A DNA stretch of 64,000 nucleotides from Tenacibaculum adriaticum (GTDB lineage: Bacteria > Bacteroidota > Bacteroidia > Flavobacteriales > Flavobacteriaceae). Positions 17,132 through 25,905 of the stretch are shown here, piece after piece. Position numbers and translations under genes: made by a program. The DNA lies in the NCBI RefSeq assembly GCF_008124875.1, contig NZ_VNIA01000007.1, positions 1 to 64,000 of the forward strand, written 5' to 3'. Numbering within the stretch: the first letter of the stretch is position 1; the number at the start of each line of letters is the position of its first letter. A model generated the notes under the pieces. That model did not search any database, was not told where the DNA came from, and saw only the letters and a list, made by a program, of their open reading frames with translations.

Positions 17132-17546
17132 TAATAGTATGATTGAATCTTCAAAAGAGAGTTTCGGTAAACAAGGTTTTATGAAAACGTTGGGTGCTGA
17201 GCTTATCCATATTGAAGAAGGTTTCGTGAAAATAAAGTGTACAAAAAATGAAGGCTTAACGCAACAACATGGTTTTTTTCATGCAGGAGTTATCACAAGT
17301 ATTGCAGATTCGGCTTGTGGGTATGCAGCCTTAACAACAATGCCAGAAGGTTCTGATGTATTGTCGGTTGAGTTTAAAACCAATTTAATGCGACCAGCTA
17401 TTTCTGATGCTATCATAGCTACAGCTAATGTGATAAAATCAGGTAAAACATTAGTGTTTTGTGAAGCTAAAATCACTGATGAGAAAGAAGAGAAAATATT
17501 TGCAACCATGCAAGCAACGATGATTAGTCTAAAACCAAAAGAATAA
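17124..17546 (+). CDS. PaaI-type hotdog-fold thioesterase
   Basis: This 140-residue protein has the hotdog signature QQHGFFHAGVITSIADSACGYAA, with the conserved HGG-like HAG and an acidic catalytic residue on the following helix, and VEFKTNLMRPA, so it is a small acyl-CoA thioesterase of the PaaI/YbgC kind. It overlaps the HAAO gene by 8 bp and is 1 bp before the ACMSD gene, so it is part of the same transcript. A second Met at residue 6 is an alternative start. Its substrate in this pathway is unknown; it could act on CoA esters formed in later steps. Confidence 0.85.
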   Translation: MNNNSMIESSKESFGKQGFMKTLGAELIHIEEGFVKIKCTKNEGLTQQHGFFHAGVITSIADSACGYAALTTMPEGSDVLSVEFKTNLMRPAISDAIIATANVIKSGKTLVFCEAKITDEKEEKIFATMQATMISLKPKE

Positions 17547-17547
17547 A

Positions 17548-18630
17548 ATGAAACGTAAATTACGTATAAACGGACATTCGCATTTACTTCCTTACCCAGA
17601 AGAAATTCCGCAGTACATGAAAGACAAGGGGATTTTTTGGGTAGATAAAGATCGTAAATATATGCTTCAGAAAGATTGGAGCCGTCCTGTAACTGATTCT
17701 AGTTTCTTTTTAGATGAAAAGTTAGAATGGATGGAGCATTTTAAGATTGATCATGCGGTAGTTTTAAATCTTTCTCAATTATATGGAAATGGTTTACGTG
17801 TAGAAGAAATGAAACAAGCATTGCGTTTTCAAAATGATTTTAATGCAAGAGTTCAGCATGATAATCCATCTAAATTTACTTGTGGATTTGTGGTACATCC
17901 AGGTTTTGTTCGTGGAGCGTGTTGGGAAATAGAGCGTTGTGTTGAAGAATTAGGGATGCGATTATTGTGTCTTCCTACACATTATATGGATACGATTGGT
18001 ACTTGGCGTTGTATTTTTGATGAAGAAAATGAACCTATTTTTGAACTGGCAAATAAGTATAATTTAGCAGTTGAAATCCACCCATATGATGGTGAGAAAT
18101 TCATTAAACTTCAAAATACGTCATGGCGTTTTCATTTAATATGGATGTTAGCGCAATGTGCTGATGCATATCACTTTTTAACTTTAAATGGGTATTATGA
18201 AAAGTATCCGAATATGCGAGTTTGTTTTGCACACGGAGGTCAATTAGCACAAATTAATTTAGGTCGTCGTATTCAAGGTTTTGATGGTCGTCCAGATTTA
18301 TTTGAAGGAAAGGTTCATCCTAGAAAAGCAGTAGGGCATAAAAATATTTTCTTCGATACTTTGGTGCATGACACAGGGTCTTTAGAATTATTGATTAAAA
18401 ATCAAGGAGCAAAACAAGTATTGATAGGGCTAGATGACCCATACCCATTAGGAGAAATGGAAAGCGAAAAACAATCCTCTTATCCGGGTAAAATTCTTGA
18501 TTTAGCAATTAATAGAGAAATTATTACCGAAAAGGAAAGAGACGCGATGTGGGAAGATAATGTGTTACGGTGGTTGTTTGGAGATGATGAAAAATCTAAA
18601 AAAGAATTGGTAAATAAGATTTTGAGTTAA
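17548..18630 (+). CDS. nbaD: 2-amino-3-carboxymuconate-6-semialdehyde decarboxylase (ACMSD)
   Basis: This 360-residue amidohydrolase-superfamily zinc enzyme decarboxylates the HAAO product to 2-aminomuconate semialdehyde and so diverts carbon away from quinolinate and NAD. The N-terminal INGHSHLLP gives the HxH metal ligands, VEIHPYDGEK and CFAHGGQ supply further His residues, and GLDDPYPLGE contains the conserved Asp. Length fits the family. It is the last gene of the cluster and is followed 5 bp later by a strong terminator. Confidence 0.95.
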   Translation: MKRKLRINGHSHLLPYPEEIPQYMKDKGIFWVDKDRKYMLQKDWSRPVTDSSFFLDEKLEWMEHFKIDHAVVLNLSQLYGNGLRVEEMKQALRFQNDFNARVQHDNPSKFTCGFVVHPGFVRGACWEIERCVEELGMRLLCLPTHYMDTIGTWRCIFDEENEPIFELANKYNLAVEIHPYDGEKFIKLQNTSWRFHLIWMLAQCADAYHFLTLNGYYEKYPNMRVCFAHGGQLAQINLGRRIQGFDGRPDLFEGKVHPRKAVGHKNIFFDTLVHDTGSLELLIKNQGAKQVLIGLDDPYPLGEMESEKQSSYPGKILDLAINREIITEKERDAMWEDNVLRWLFGDDEKSKKELVNKILS

Positions 18631-18634
18631 AATA

Positions 18635-18661
18635 AAAGCCTTAGATTTCCTCTAAGGCTTT
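18635..18661. terminator. Bidirectional terminator after the kynurenine cluster
   Basis: AAAGCCTTAGA and TCTAAGGCTTT form a perfect 11-bp stem with a 5-nt loop, located between convergent genes. Confidence 0.88.
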
Positions 18662-18684
18662 GTTTTATATTTTATGTTGTTTAA

Positions 18685-19311
18685 CTATTTAAAAGTTGAA
18701 ACGATAGTAATAGCTACTTCACTCCAAGTTTTAGAAACTCCGTCTGTACCTTTGTGTAAATCTTTACATGCTTCGTTTAGTGATGCAATAGCGCTTTGAC
18801 CATTCCATTTCTCAACATCCATAGTAGTGTTCATCGTAAATGTTTTTCCATCAATAGTATACTCGAAAGGTAATTTTTGAGTTATTCCGTTCATGGTAAA
18901 TTCAGCAAAACCTTTATCGGCACTTTCTTCTAAATTTAACTTACCAGACAAGGTTAAAGAATTTTCCATTACACTAAAAAAGAACTTCTGAATTTTAAAG
19001 TTCCTAGTAGAATCGTTGGTTTCAATTCCACTTACAGGAATATTGAATTCAGTACCATTTATGGCTTCTTTTATTGAGTTTCCTTCACCTCCTTTAGTGA
19101 TTTCTACTTTTTTAAAAATTCCTTTTACTGGGACTTTTTCAGTTGTTTTATAAGCTGTAAAATTAATTGTGTTTTCCGAAGTTTTCAAAGAAAAAGGAGC
19201 AACACTTTCTATAACAGTTGGTTTTATTTCTTCTTTTTTTACTTCAGTTTTACAAGCTGTAAATTGAAAAGCGACAAGATATAAGCTTGTAAGGGCTATT
19301 ATTTTTTTCAT
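18685..19311 (-). CDS. YceI-family lipoprotein
   Basis: The 208-residue product has a lipoprotein signal with a probable lipobox Cys at 20 (FQFTACK). The mature part matches the YceI lipocalin-like fold, which binds isoprenoid-type ligands in its barrel: NTINFTAYKTTEKVPVKGIFKKVEI near the start, FEYTIDGKTF, and the C-terminal TWSEVAITIVSTFK. The partner or ligand is unknown. It is convergent with the ACMSD gene and lies 6 bp downstream of the acyl-CoA-binding protein gene, so the two may be cotranscribed. Confidence 0.85.
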   Translation of the reverse strand: MKKIIALTSLYLVAFQFTACKTEVKKEEIKPTVIESVAPFSLKTSENTINFTAYKTTEKVPVKGIFKKVEITKGGEGNSIKEAINGTEFNIPVSGIETNDSTRNFKIQKFFFSVMENSLTLSGKLNLEESADKGFAEFTMNGITQKLPFEYTIDGKTFTMNTTMDVEKWNGQSAIASLNEACKDLHKGTDGVSKTWSEVAITIVSTFK

Positions 19312-19317
19312 GATAAA

Positions 19318-19578
19318 TTATTTAAATATTGTGTTTGCTAAATTTATATATTCTTGTTTTGCTTGATTTTCAGACATTCCTTTTAACTGCATCCAAGCAT
19401 TAAATTTAAAAGCATCTCGAATGTCTTTATCATTATAATTATACAAAAAATTATCACCTTTAATGGCTTGTTTATAATATGCATATAAACGTAATAGTAT
19501 ATCTGGTGGTAATTTTTCTTCTGTTTTAGAAATTTTTTCAACCGCCTCTTTAAATTGTATGTCTAATTTAGAAGTCAT
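19318..19578 (-). CDS. Acyl-CoA-binding protein (ACBP)
   Basis: This 86-residue protein matches the full ACBP domain: LRLYAYYKQAIKGD, then DAFKFNAWMQLKGMSENQA and EYINLA, including the Tyr and Lys residues that bind the CoA moiety. It is a cytosolic carrier of long-chain acyl-CoA esters. It begins 3 bp from the end of cdsA, which fits a role in phospholipid synthesis. In several related genomes a phosphatidylserine decarboxylase gene lies between cdsA and this gene; none is present here. Confidence 0.9.
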   Translation of the reverse strand: MTSKLDIQFKEAVEKISKTEEKLPPDILLRLYAYYKQAIKGDNFLYNYNDKDIRDAFKFNAWMQLKGMSENQAKQEYINLANTIFK

Positions 19579-19581
19579 GTA

Positions 19582-20382
19582 TTACATTAAAAAATGTATA
19601 TACAAATATACGAAAGGAGCAAGGAAAAATAAGCTATCTAGTCTATCTAATAAACCACCATGACCGGGCATAATAGACCCGCTATCCTTAACATTAGCTT
19701 GTCTTTTAAATTTACTTTCAATTAAATCTCCTAAGGTTCCAAAAACAGAAATAATAAGGGCTATTATAACCCAGTTTAAAATAGAAAACTCGTTTGAGTA
19801 TTTACCAATAATACCACCTACTATAATAGCAAATACTAATCCACCAATGAATCCTTCTATGGTTTTTTTAGGTGAAACACGTTCGAATAATTTATTTTTT
19901 CCAATATTTTTTCCTACCAAGTATGCAAAACTATCATTGGTCCAAATAATTAAGATAATATAAATAATAATATTTGGATGATATTCATTGTTAATAAAAG
20001 GAAGTAACATTAGAAAGAAAAAAGAAAGTACTACATATTCAATTTGAATAATTATAGAACCAAATTTATTTCTCTTTTTAAAGCCTTCGGAAAATAAATT
20101 AATTAATAATTTTATGCCACTTAAGATACTAAGAGCTAATAAAAATAGAGTCCATGTTTTTTCCAATGTAGAATTTCCTTTATAAGCGAATATGCTTAAT
20201 ACTAAAAGTAGAATATATGGAATTATATTTTTTAGTCCAATAATTTTAGAAAATTCCCACAAAGAGATTCCTGCGAAAATAGTAATTAGTCCAATATAAG
20301 TTTCTTTAGAAAAAAGAATAGCAAAAAGAAATAGACCAGCATAAATAAGAGCTGAGATACTTCTTGTTAAAAGGTTTTCCAT
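19582..20382 (-). CDS. cdsA: Phosphatidate cytidylyltransferase
   Basis: This 266-residue multi-pass membrane enzyme makes CDP-diacylglycerol from phosphatidate and CTP. The signature is clear near the C-terminus: SKFKRQANVKDSGSIMPGHG followed by GLLDRLDS. About eight hydrophobic segments precede it. The ATG at 20382 was chosen over an in-frame start at 20457, because the longer form would overlap the upstream LUD gene and lacks similarity, and MENLLTRSISALIYA is a normal start. It lies 1 bp after the LUD-domain gene and 3 bp before the ACBP gene. Confidence 0.94.
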   Translation of the reverse strand: MENLLTRSISALIYAGLFLFAILFSKETYIGLITIFAGISLWEFSKIIGLKNIIPYILLLVLSIFAYKGNSTLEKTWTLFLLALSILSGIKLLINLFSEGFKKRNKFGSIIIQIEYVVLSFFFLMLLPFINNEYHPNIIIYIILIIWTNDSFAYLVGKNIGKNKLFERVSPKKTIEGFIGGLVFAIIVGGIIGKYSNEFSILNWVIIALIISVFGTLGDLIESKFKRQANVKDSGSIMPGHGGLLDRLDSLFFLAPFVYLYIHFLM

Positions 20383-20383
20383 A

Positions 20384-20974
20384 TTAAAGATCTTCAAAGA
20401 GTAGCAAATATAAATTTTTTGAATTAGTGTTACCATAATCCATGAAATTATCGTCACTATTTTTTATTGAATAATTTTTAATGGCACTAATGTTTGTTGG
20501 TATATTTCCACTAAAATGAGTTTTTATACCTGTTAAACCTTCACTTGTGTTTTTAACGATTTGACTAGTGGTTGCGTATACTATAAAATTTTCGGAAAAA
20601 GAAGGAAGTTTATTGCTTCCTAACTGGTTAGAGGAGAATAAAATATCTCCTTTGTCAGCTATTAAGTGTTCGCAGGTTGTAAAAAAAGGAATATTGTTGC
20701 TAAATTGAGACTGAGTATTAACATCAATTTTTTTAAGAAGTTTTAATAAATCCAAATCTGAACATAGAATCCGTTTCCAATTATTTTCTACTAAAACATG
20801 ATTAAGGTGAGTTTTTACTTCTTCAATTTTTGTGCAGTATAAAAATTTCCCTCCTTTGTTAATAAAATTATGCACGAAAGAATCATCAAGAGATAAATAT
20901 ACAGGTTGTTTTTTTATCTCTTGATTTCTTTTTGCTTCTGTAAATGTTTTAAATAATTTTATTAAAAAATTCAT
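20384..20974 (-). CDS. LUD-domain (LutC/YkgG-like) protein
   Basis: This 196-residue protein resembles LUD-domain proteins of the LutC type: an internal TTCEHLIADKGDILFSS-like segment and a C-terminal LYLLLFEDL are characteristic of the short Flavobacterial form that regularly sits between ftsH and cdsA. The LutABC complex oxidises lactate, but a lone LUD protein beside cell-envelope genes need not have that role. It is cytosolic and has no Cys motifs for Fe-S clusters. It lies 13 bp after ftsH and is probably cotranscribed with it. Confidence 0.75.
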   Translation of the reverse strand: MNFLIKLFKTFTEAKRNQEIKKQPVYLSLDDSFVHNFINKGGKFLYCTKIEEVKTHLNHVLVENNWKRILCSDLDLLKLLKKIDVNTQSQFSNNIPFFTTCEHLIADKGDILFSSNQLGSNKLPSFSENFIVYATTSQIVKNTSEGLTGIKTHFSGNIPTNISAIKNYSIKNSDDNFMDYGNTNSKNLYLLLFEDL

Positions 20975-20987
20975 TTAAGGGGTAAAG

Positions 20988-22928
20988 CTATTTTTCTGAA
21001 TTATCTATAATTACGTCTATTTTCTTAGTTTCTTCTTTTTCAAAGGGTCTTTTACCAAAAATTTCTATTAAATCGTCTTTAAAGATAACTTCTTTTTCTA
21101 AAAGTTTTTCAGCTAAAGTGGTTAATTTGTCTTTATTATCTTCAAGGACTTGAATAGCACGTTTGTATTGGATTTCTATGATTTTAGAAATTTCCTCATC
21201 AATTTTTTTTGCAGTATCTTCACTATAAGGTTTTACAAAAGAATCATTACCAGATGAATCGTAATAAGTAATATTACCCACTTTTTCATTTAAACCATAA
21301 ATGGTAACCATAGCACGAGCTTGTTTCGTTACTTTTTCTAAATCGCTTAAAGCTCCTGTAGAAATTTTATCGAATATTAATTTTTCAGCCGCGCGCCCCC
21401 CCATAGTAGCACACATTTCATCTAACATTTGTTCTGTTTGAATAATCTTTCTTTCTTCTGGAAGATACCAAGCAGCACCCAACGATTGTCCTCTAGGTAC
21501 AATCGTAACCTTTACTAATGGAGCAGCATGCTCTAACATCCAGCTTACCGTTGCGTGACCAGCTTCGTGAAAAGCGATTACTTCCTTTTCTTTTGGAGTA
21601 ATTACTTTGTTTTTCTTTTCTAATCCACCAACTATTCTGTCTACAGCATCTAGAAAATCTTGATGGTGAATAGCATTTTTATTAAATCTAGCAGCAATTA
21701 ATGCAGCTTCGTTACATAGATTAGCAATATCAGCTCCTGAAAAGCCAGGTGTTTGTTGTGCTAAAAACTCTAAATTAACATCATCTGCTAATTTTAAAGG
21801 TTTTATATGCACTTCAAAAATTTCTCTTCTTTCGTGTAGATCTGGTAAATCAACGTAAATCTGACGGTCGAAACGACCAGCACGCATTAATGCTTTATCT
21901 AAAATTTCTGCACGGTTTGTTGCTGCTAACACAATAACATTGGTATCAGTACCAAAACCATCCATTTCACTTAATAATTGATTTAAGGTATTTTCACGTT
22001 CATCGTTACCACCTGTCATACTGTTTTTTCCACGAGCACGACCAATAGCATCAATTTCATCAATAAAAATAATAGAAGGTGATTTTTGCTGTGCTTGTTT
22101 AAATAAATCACGAACACGAGATGCACCAACACCTACAAACATTTCCACAAAATCAGAACCTGATAATGAGAAAAAAGGAACACCAGCTTCACCAGCAACG
22201 GCCTTAGCTAATAAAGTTTTACCTGTTCCTGGAGGTCCTACTAATAAAGCTCCTTTAGGAATTTTACCTCCTAATTTAGTGTATTTTTCAGGGTTCTTTA
22301 AGAAGTCTACAATTTCTTGAATTTCTTCTTTAGCACCTTCTAAACCAGCTACATTTTTAAACGTAGTTTTTACTTTGGTGTTTTCATCAAATAATTTAGC
22401 TTTTGACTTACCAATGTTGAAAATTTGACCTCCGCCACCAGCTCCTCCGCCACCAGCAGACATTCTTCTCATAAAGAATAACCAAACACCAATTAATAAA
22501 ATGAATGGAAGTAAGCCAATGATGGTATCCATCATACTTGTACGTTCTTCATTTACTTTATCAAAATCTAAGCCTTTGGCTTGTTTCTGAGTTTCAAGTT
22601 CATTTTCAAAGTTTTGTAAATCACCAAAATTATAAGAATATAAAGGGCTTCCTTTTCTATAAAAAGGAGAGTTAACTAATTTTTGATATTCTTCTTTTTT
22701 TAAGGCATCGTCTTTTAAAAAAACCTGAGCTATAGTGTTATTCTCAATAACAATTTTTTTAATATCATTGGCTTCTAAAACTTTGGTAAATTCGTTTTTA
22801 GAAATATTTTTAGAAGCTAATCCACCTGAGTTAAAAAGCTGTAAAGCTATAAAAAACAGTATAATTGGAACATAAATCCAATAGGAGTTAAATGTAAATT
22901 TTGGCGTATTTTTTTTCTTATCGCTCAT
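20988..22928 (-). CDS. ftsH: ATP-dependent zinc metalloprotease FtsH
   Basis: This 646-residue membrane protease degrades unneeded membrane and regulatory proteins. Order of features: an N-terminal TM segment ([16 protein letters not shown]), a periplasmic domain, a second TM segment near residue 135-155, a Gly-rich linker ([10 protein letters not shown]), AAA+ Walker A GPPGTGKT and Walker [10 protein letters not shown], the second region of homology with RAGRFDRQ, and the zinc site HEAGH. Length and order are standard. It follows rsfS by 28 bp and leads the LUD-cdsA-ACBP run. Confidence 0.98.
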   Translation of the reverse strand: MSDKKKNTPKFTFNSYWIYVPIILFFIALQLFNSGGLASKNISKNEFTKVLEANDIKKIVIENNTIAQVFLKDDALKKEEYQKLVNSPFYRKGSPLYSYNFGDLQNFENELETQKQAKGLDFDKVNEERTSMMDTIIGLLPFILLIGVWLFFMRRMSAGGGGAGGGGQIFNIGKSKAKLFDENTKVKTTFKNVAGLEGAKEEIQEIVDFLKNPEKYTKLGGKIPKGALLVGPPGTGKTLLAKAVAGEAGVPFFSLSGSDFVEMFVGVGASRVRDLFKQAQQKSPSIIFIDEIDAIGRARGKNSMTGGNDERENTLNQLLSEMDGFGTDTNVIVLAATNRAEILDKALMRAGRFDRQIYVDLPDLHERREIFEVHIKPLKLADDVNLEFLAQQTPGFSGADIANLCNEAALIAARFNKNAIHHQDFLDAVDRIVGGLEKKNKVITPKEKEVIAFHEAGHATVSWMLEHAAPLVKVTIVPRGQSLGAAWYLPEERKIIQTEQMLDEMCATMGGRAAEKLIFDKISTGALSDLEKVTKQARAMVTIYGLNEKVGNITYYDSSGNDSFVKPYSEDTAKKIDEEISKIIEIQYKRAIQVLEDNKDKLTTLAEKLLEKEVIFKDDLIEIFGKRPFEKEETKKIDVIIDNSEK

Positions 22929-22956
22929 ATAAAATGTGTGTCAAAATAATTAGAAA

Positions 22957-23325
22957 TTAAACAGGATTTATTTCGGTAATTTTTGCATCACCCCAAAGAC
23001 TTTCAATGTCATAAAATTCGCGAAATTGTTTTTGAAAAATGTGAACTACTACATTTACATAATCCATTAAAACCCATTCTGAATTTCCTTGACCTTCTAT
23101 ATGCCAAGGTTTGTCTTTAAGTTCTTTACTTACCAGTTTTTGTATAGCACCAGAAATGGCATTTACCTGTGTGTTTGAGTTTCCTGAGCAAATTATAAAG
23201 TAATCACATACGGTGTTTTCAATTTCTCTTAAATCAAGTAATTGTATGTTTTCACCTTTTACATCATCAATCCCTTTTATAATTGCAGCAACCAATTCGT
23301 CTGTACTAGCTTGTTTTTTTGTCAT
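22957..23325 (-). CDS. rsfS: Ribosomal silencing factor RsfS
   Basis: This 122-residue protein matches RsfS/Iojap: DYFIICSGNSNTQVNAI, then the conserved WHIEGQGNSEWVLMDYVNVVVHIFQKQFREFY. It binds ribosomal protein uL14 and blocks subunit joining in starved cells. It is the first gene of the ftsH unit, with a TAnnTTTG element 21 bp upstream of its start, and is divergent from birA. Confidence 0.95.
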   Translation of the reverse strand: MTKKQASTDELVAAIIKGIDDVKGENIQLLDLREIENTVCDYFIICSGNSNTQVNAISGAIQKLVSKELKDKPWHIEGQGNSEWVLMDYVNVVVHIFQKQFREFYDIESLWGDAKITEINPV

Positions 23326-23345
23326 TAAAAAAATTTAATTTTCAG

Positions 23346-23353
23346 CAAAGTTA
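23346..23353 (-). promoter_or_regulatory. -7 promoter element of rsfS-ftsH
   Basis: On the minus strand the sequence is TAACTTTG, an exact match to TAnnTTTG, 21 bp from the rsfS start. Confidence 0.5.
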
Positions 23354-23411
23354 TTACTTTTTTATGAGTATTTTATGTAATATTGAAACGAGTTCTTACA
23401 TTAATACTCGT

Positions 23412-24143
23412 ATGAAAATAATCAAACTTAGTGCCATTAACTCTACTAATTCTTTTTTGAAAGAAATGGTATCTGATTCAATGGTTGATGATTTTACGGT
23501 AGTTGTTGCAAAAAAACAAACATCAGGACGTGGGCAGATGGATACAAAATGGGTTTCAGAAAATGGTAAAAACCTGATTATGAGTGTTTTTTGTAAATTT
23601 TCAGAATTATTTATTGCACAACAAAAATTTTTAAATTACGCCGTTAGCATTAGTGTTTTTGAAGCTGTTAAGAACTACAAACCACCTAAATTAGCTATTA
23701 AATGGCCCAACGACATTCTGTCAGAAAAGGATAAAATTGGCGGTATTTTGATTGAAAATTCACTAAAAAAGGATAAAATTCAGTCTTCGGTAGTAGGAGT
23801 AGGTCTTAATGTTAATCAAGAAGTTTTTCCTGTTGATTTACCCAATGCTTCTTCAATTAAAAAGAAAATTAATAAAGAGGTTGATTTAGAAGAGATATTG
23901 AATTTAGTATTACAACAACTTCAACTTAATATACAATTGTTAAGAGATAAACAATATGAGTTATTGGAAGAAAAGTATTTAAGAGTGTTGTATAAAAAAA
24001 ACGTTCCAAGTATGTTTAAAAACAGTCAGAACGTTTTATTTATGGGTAAAATCGTTGGAATTTCTTCAGAAGGAAAACTCCAAATTGAATTAAACGATGA
24101 AACTATTCAAGAGTTTGGCTTGAAAGAAGTTTCGTTTGTTTAA
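23412..24143 (+). CDS. birA: Biotin--[acetyl-CoA-carboxylase] ligase
   Basis: This 243-residue protein joins biotin to the biotin carboxyl carrier protein through biotinyl-AMP. Motifs: INSTNSFLKEM near the N-terminus, KKQTSGRGQMDTKWVS (the GRGxxxxxW biotinyl-AMP loop), IKWPNDIL and KIGGILIEN. It lacks the N-terminal helix-turn-helix of E. coli BirA, so it is a ligase without repressor function. The ATG at 23412 was preferred to in-frame starts at 23319 and 23364, because homologous proteins start at this point and a near-consensus TACTTTTT at 23355-23362 places transcription start after both. Confidence 0.94.
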   Translation: MKIIKLSAINSTNSFLKEMVSDSMVDDFTVVVAKKQTSGRGQMDTKWVSENGKNLIMSVFCKFSELFIAQQKFLNYAVSISVFEAVKNYKPPKLAIKWPNDILSEKDKIGGILIENSLKKDKIQSSVVGVGLNVNQEVFPVDLPNASSIKKKINKEVDLEEILNLVLQQLQLNIQLLRDKQYELLEEKYLRVLYKKNVPSMFKNSQNVLFMGKIVGISSEGKLQIELNDETIQEFGLKEVSFV

Positions 24144-24144
24144 A

Positions 24145-24534
24145 TTATAATTTCTCTAAATTTTCAGTTAATGTATCGATGAATTTTGTTAATGGTTTTT
24201 TTACCATCATAGCCATCATAGGGTTAAAGCTACTCTCAAAATTTAATTGGGCTTCACTTTCATTTTCTGAAATTTCTTTAATACCTGCTGTTAAAGTAAA
24301 AGGTAATTTACTACTTGCTGCACCTAATGTAACTTTAGAATACTCTGTTTTCTCTTTCATTACCAATCTAATTTCTGGCATTCCTTTTAGTCCGAAGATA
24401 AAAGAATCACCATCCACTTCAAACTTTTCAGTTCCTTCTGGCATTAATTGCTTGAAATTTTCTAAGTTGATTAAAAATTCATATAAATCTTTTGCAGATT
24501 TCTTTACCTTAATTGTATTTCCTTCAATATTCAT
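24145..24534 (-). CDS. SRPBCC-family (START/Bet v1-like) protein
   Basis: This 129-residue protein has the pattern of the SRPBCC superfamily: KSAKDLYEFLINLENFKQLMPEGTEKF at the N-terminus and a C-terminal amphipathic helix MMVKKPLTKFIDTLTENLEKL lining a hydrophobic cavity. The ligand is unknown. It follows pyrE by 45 bp on the same strand and is convergent with birA, 1 bp away; this neighbourhood is common in Flavobacteria. Confidence 0.8.
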   Translation of the reverse strand: MNIEGNTIKVKKSAKDLYEFLINLENFKQLMPEGTEKFEVDGDSFIFGLKGMPEIRLVMKEKTEYSKVTLGAASSKLPFTLTAGIKEISENESEAQLNFESSFNPMMAMMVKKPLTKFIDTLTENLEKL

Positions 24535-24579
24535 TTTTGTTGTTTTGTGTTCGGTTGGCGTATTGCAAAAACATTACCA

Positions 24580-25221
24580 TTATTGTTTCCATTCATTTGG
24601 ATTTCTTCTCCAATCTTCTAGTGTTCGTAATTCATCACTGTTAATGTATTTACTATCAAGAGCTTGTTCTAGCAGAAATTCGTAAGTACTTAAAGTTGTT
24701 AATTCAACATTCTGTTTTTTGAAGTTTTCTGCAGCAAGATTAAATCCATAAGAAAAGATGGCAATCATTCCTTTTACAGTGGCATTAGCCTCTTTTAAAG
24801 CTTTAACAGCATTTAGACTGCTATTACCTGTACTGATTAAATCTTCAATAACCACAACATTCTGACCACTTTCTAAGTGCCCTTCAATTTGGTTTTCTCT
24901 ACCGTGTTTTTTGGGTTCGGGACGTACATAAACAAATGGTACCCCCAATTCTTGTGCAACTAATACGCCTATTGCAATGGCACCTGTGGCAACACCAGCA
25001 ATTACATCTGGTTTTCCGTGTTTTTCTTCTACTAATTTAGCAATTTGTTCCTTTAAAAAATTACGTACTGGTGGATATGAAAGTGTAACTCGGTTATCAC
25101 AATAAATTGGGGATTTCCATCCAGACGCCCATGTAAAAGGAGAATTTGGGTTTAATTTTATAGCTTTAATTTGTAAAAGAAGTTCAGCAGTTTTTTTTGC
25201 CGTATCTTTGTTTAAACTCAT
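24580..25221 (-). CDS. pyrE: Orotate phosphoribosyltransferase
   Basis: This 213-residue enzyme forms OMP from orotate and PRPP in pyrimidine synthesis. It shows KSPIYCDNRVTLSYP near residue 40, GVATGAIAIGVLVA, and the PRPP-binding motif VVVIEDLISTGNSSL. The ATG at 25221 was chosen over the longer in-frame form at 25314, because the extra 31 residues would run through the divergent NUDIX gene and are not part of the family. A TAnnTTTG element lies 5 bp upstream of this ATG, so the message is nearly leaderless. Confidence 0.95.
   Translation of the reverse strand: MSLNKDTAKKTAELLLQIKAIKLNPNSPFTWASGWKSPIYCDNRVTLSYPPVRNFLKEQIAKLVEEKHGKPDVIAGVATGAIAIGVLVAQELGVPFVYVRPEPKKHGRENQIEGHLESGQNVVVIEDLISTGNSSLNAVKALKEANATVKGMIAIFSYGFNLAAENFKKQNVELTTLSTYEFLLEQALDSKYINSDELRTLEDWRRNPNEWKQ
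25203..25210 (+). promoter_or_regulatory. -7 promoter element of the NUDIX gene
   Basis: TATCTTTG matches TAnnTTTG, lies 18 bp upstream of the NUDIX ATG at 25229, and is inside the start of the pyrE coding sequence. Confidence 0.5.
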
Positions 25222-25225
25222 GGCA

Positions 25226-25233
25226 CAAATGTA
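25226..25233 (-). promoter_or_regulatory. -7 promoter element of pyrE, overlapping the NUDIX start codon
   Basis: On the minus strand the sequence is TACATTTG, an exact TAnnTTTG match. It covers the ATG of the divergent NUDIX gene (25229-25231) and ends 4 bp before the pyrE ATG. Confidence 0.55.
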
Positions 25234-25828
25234 TAAAGTTTTTGTTAATGATAAGCCGATAATTTTAACATCTTCGTTAAAAAAGGAAGAAAATTTTCCT
25301 GTTTTTATTTTCAAAAATATATTGGTTGATGAAATTATATACAGGTTAAAAGGTGGGAAATTAAAAGGGGTTTATCTTTTTTCTACCAATTTAGAAGAAG
25401 ATTGGCAGCAGTTTTGTAATAATTTTAAACTTATTACGGCTGCTGGGGGGCTAGTTGTCAATTCAAAAAAAGAAATACTATTTATTTATAGAGGTGAGAA
25501 ATGGGACTTACCCAAAGGAAGAATTGAAGTAGGAGAAAGTATTGAAGATACTGCAGTTCGAGAAGTAGAAGAAGAATGTGGTATAGATCATTTAAAGCTT
25601 CATCAATTCTTGTTAAAAACGTATCATATATTTTATCAAGGTAGTGAAATACGCTTAAAACAAACTTATTGGTACTTAATGTACTCTAATTATACAGGTA
25701 AATTAACTCCTCAACTCGAAGAGGGCATTACCGAGGTGGTTTTTAAAAACGAAGTAGAAATCAAAGAAGTTTTTAAAAATACATATGCCAATATTATATT
25801 AGTATATGAAGCTTACAAAGCTAATTAA
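25229..25828 (+). CDS. NUDIX hydrolase
   Basis: This 199-residue protein has a NUDIX box close to consensus, GRIEVGESIEDTAVREVEEECGI (Gx5Ex7REUxEExGU), starting near residue 93, after an N-terminal region of about 70 residues that is conserved in Bacteroidota homologues. The family hydrolyses nucleoside diphosphates linked to another moiety; the substrate here is unknown. The ATG at 25229 (MYKVFVN) was chosen over in-frame 25208 and 25220. Its start codon is 7 bp from that of the divergent pyrE, an unusually tight arrangement. Confidence 0.9.
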   Translation: MYKVFVNDKPIILTSSLKKEENFPVFIFKNILVDEIIYRLKGGKLKGVYLFSTNLEEDWQQFCNNFKLITAAGGLVVNSKKEILFIYRGEKWDLPKGRIEVGESIEDTAVREVEEECGIDHLKLHQFLLKTYHIFYQGSEIRLKQTYWYLMYSNYTGKLTPQLEEGITEVVFKNEVEIKEVFKNTYANIILVYEAYKAN

Positions 25829-25905
25829 TTAATGTTATGTGACACTCTGTCATTTAAAAATATCATAAAAACACTACTTTCTGCCAAAATAATAGTAAAA
25901 ACCTG

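Noticed and set aside
24179..24685. 168-codon plus-strand frame across the SRPBCC and pyrE genes
   Set aside because: Antisense shadow of two well-supported genes.
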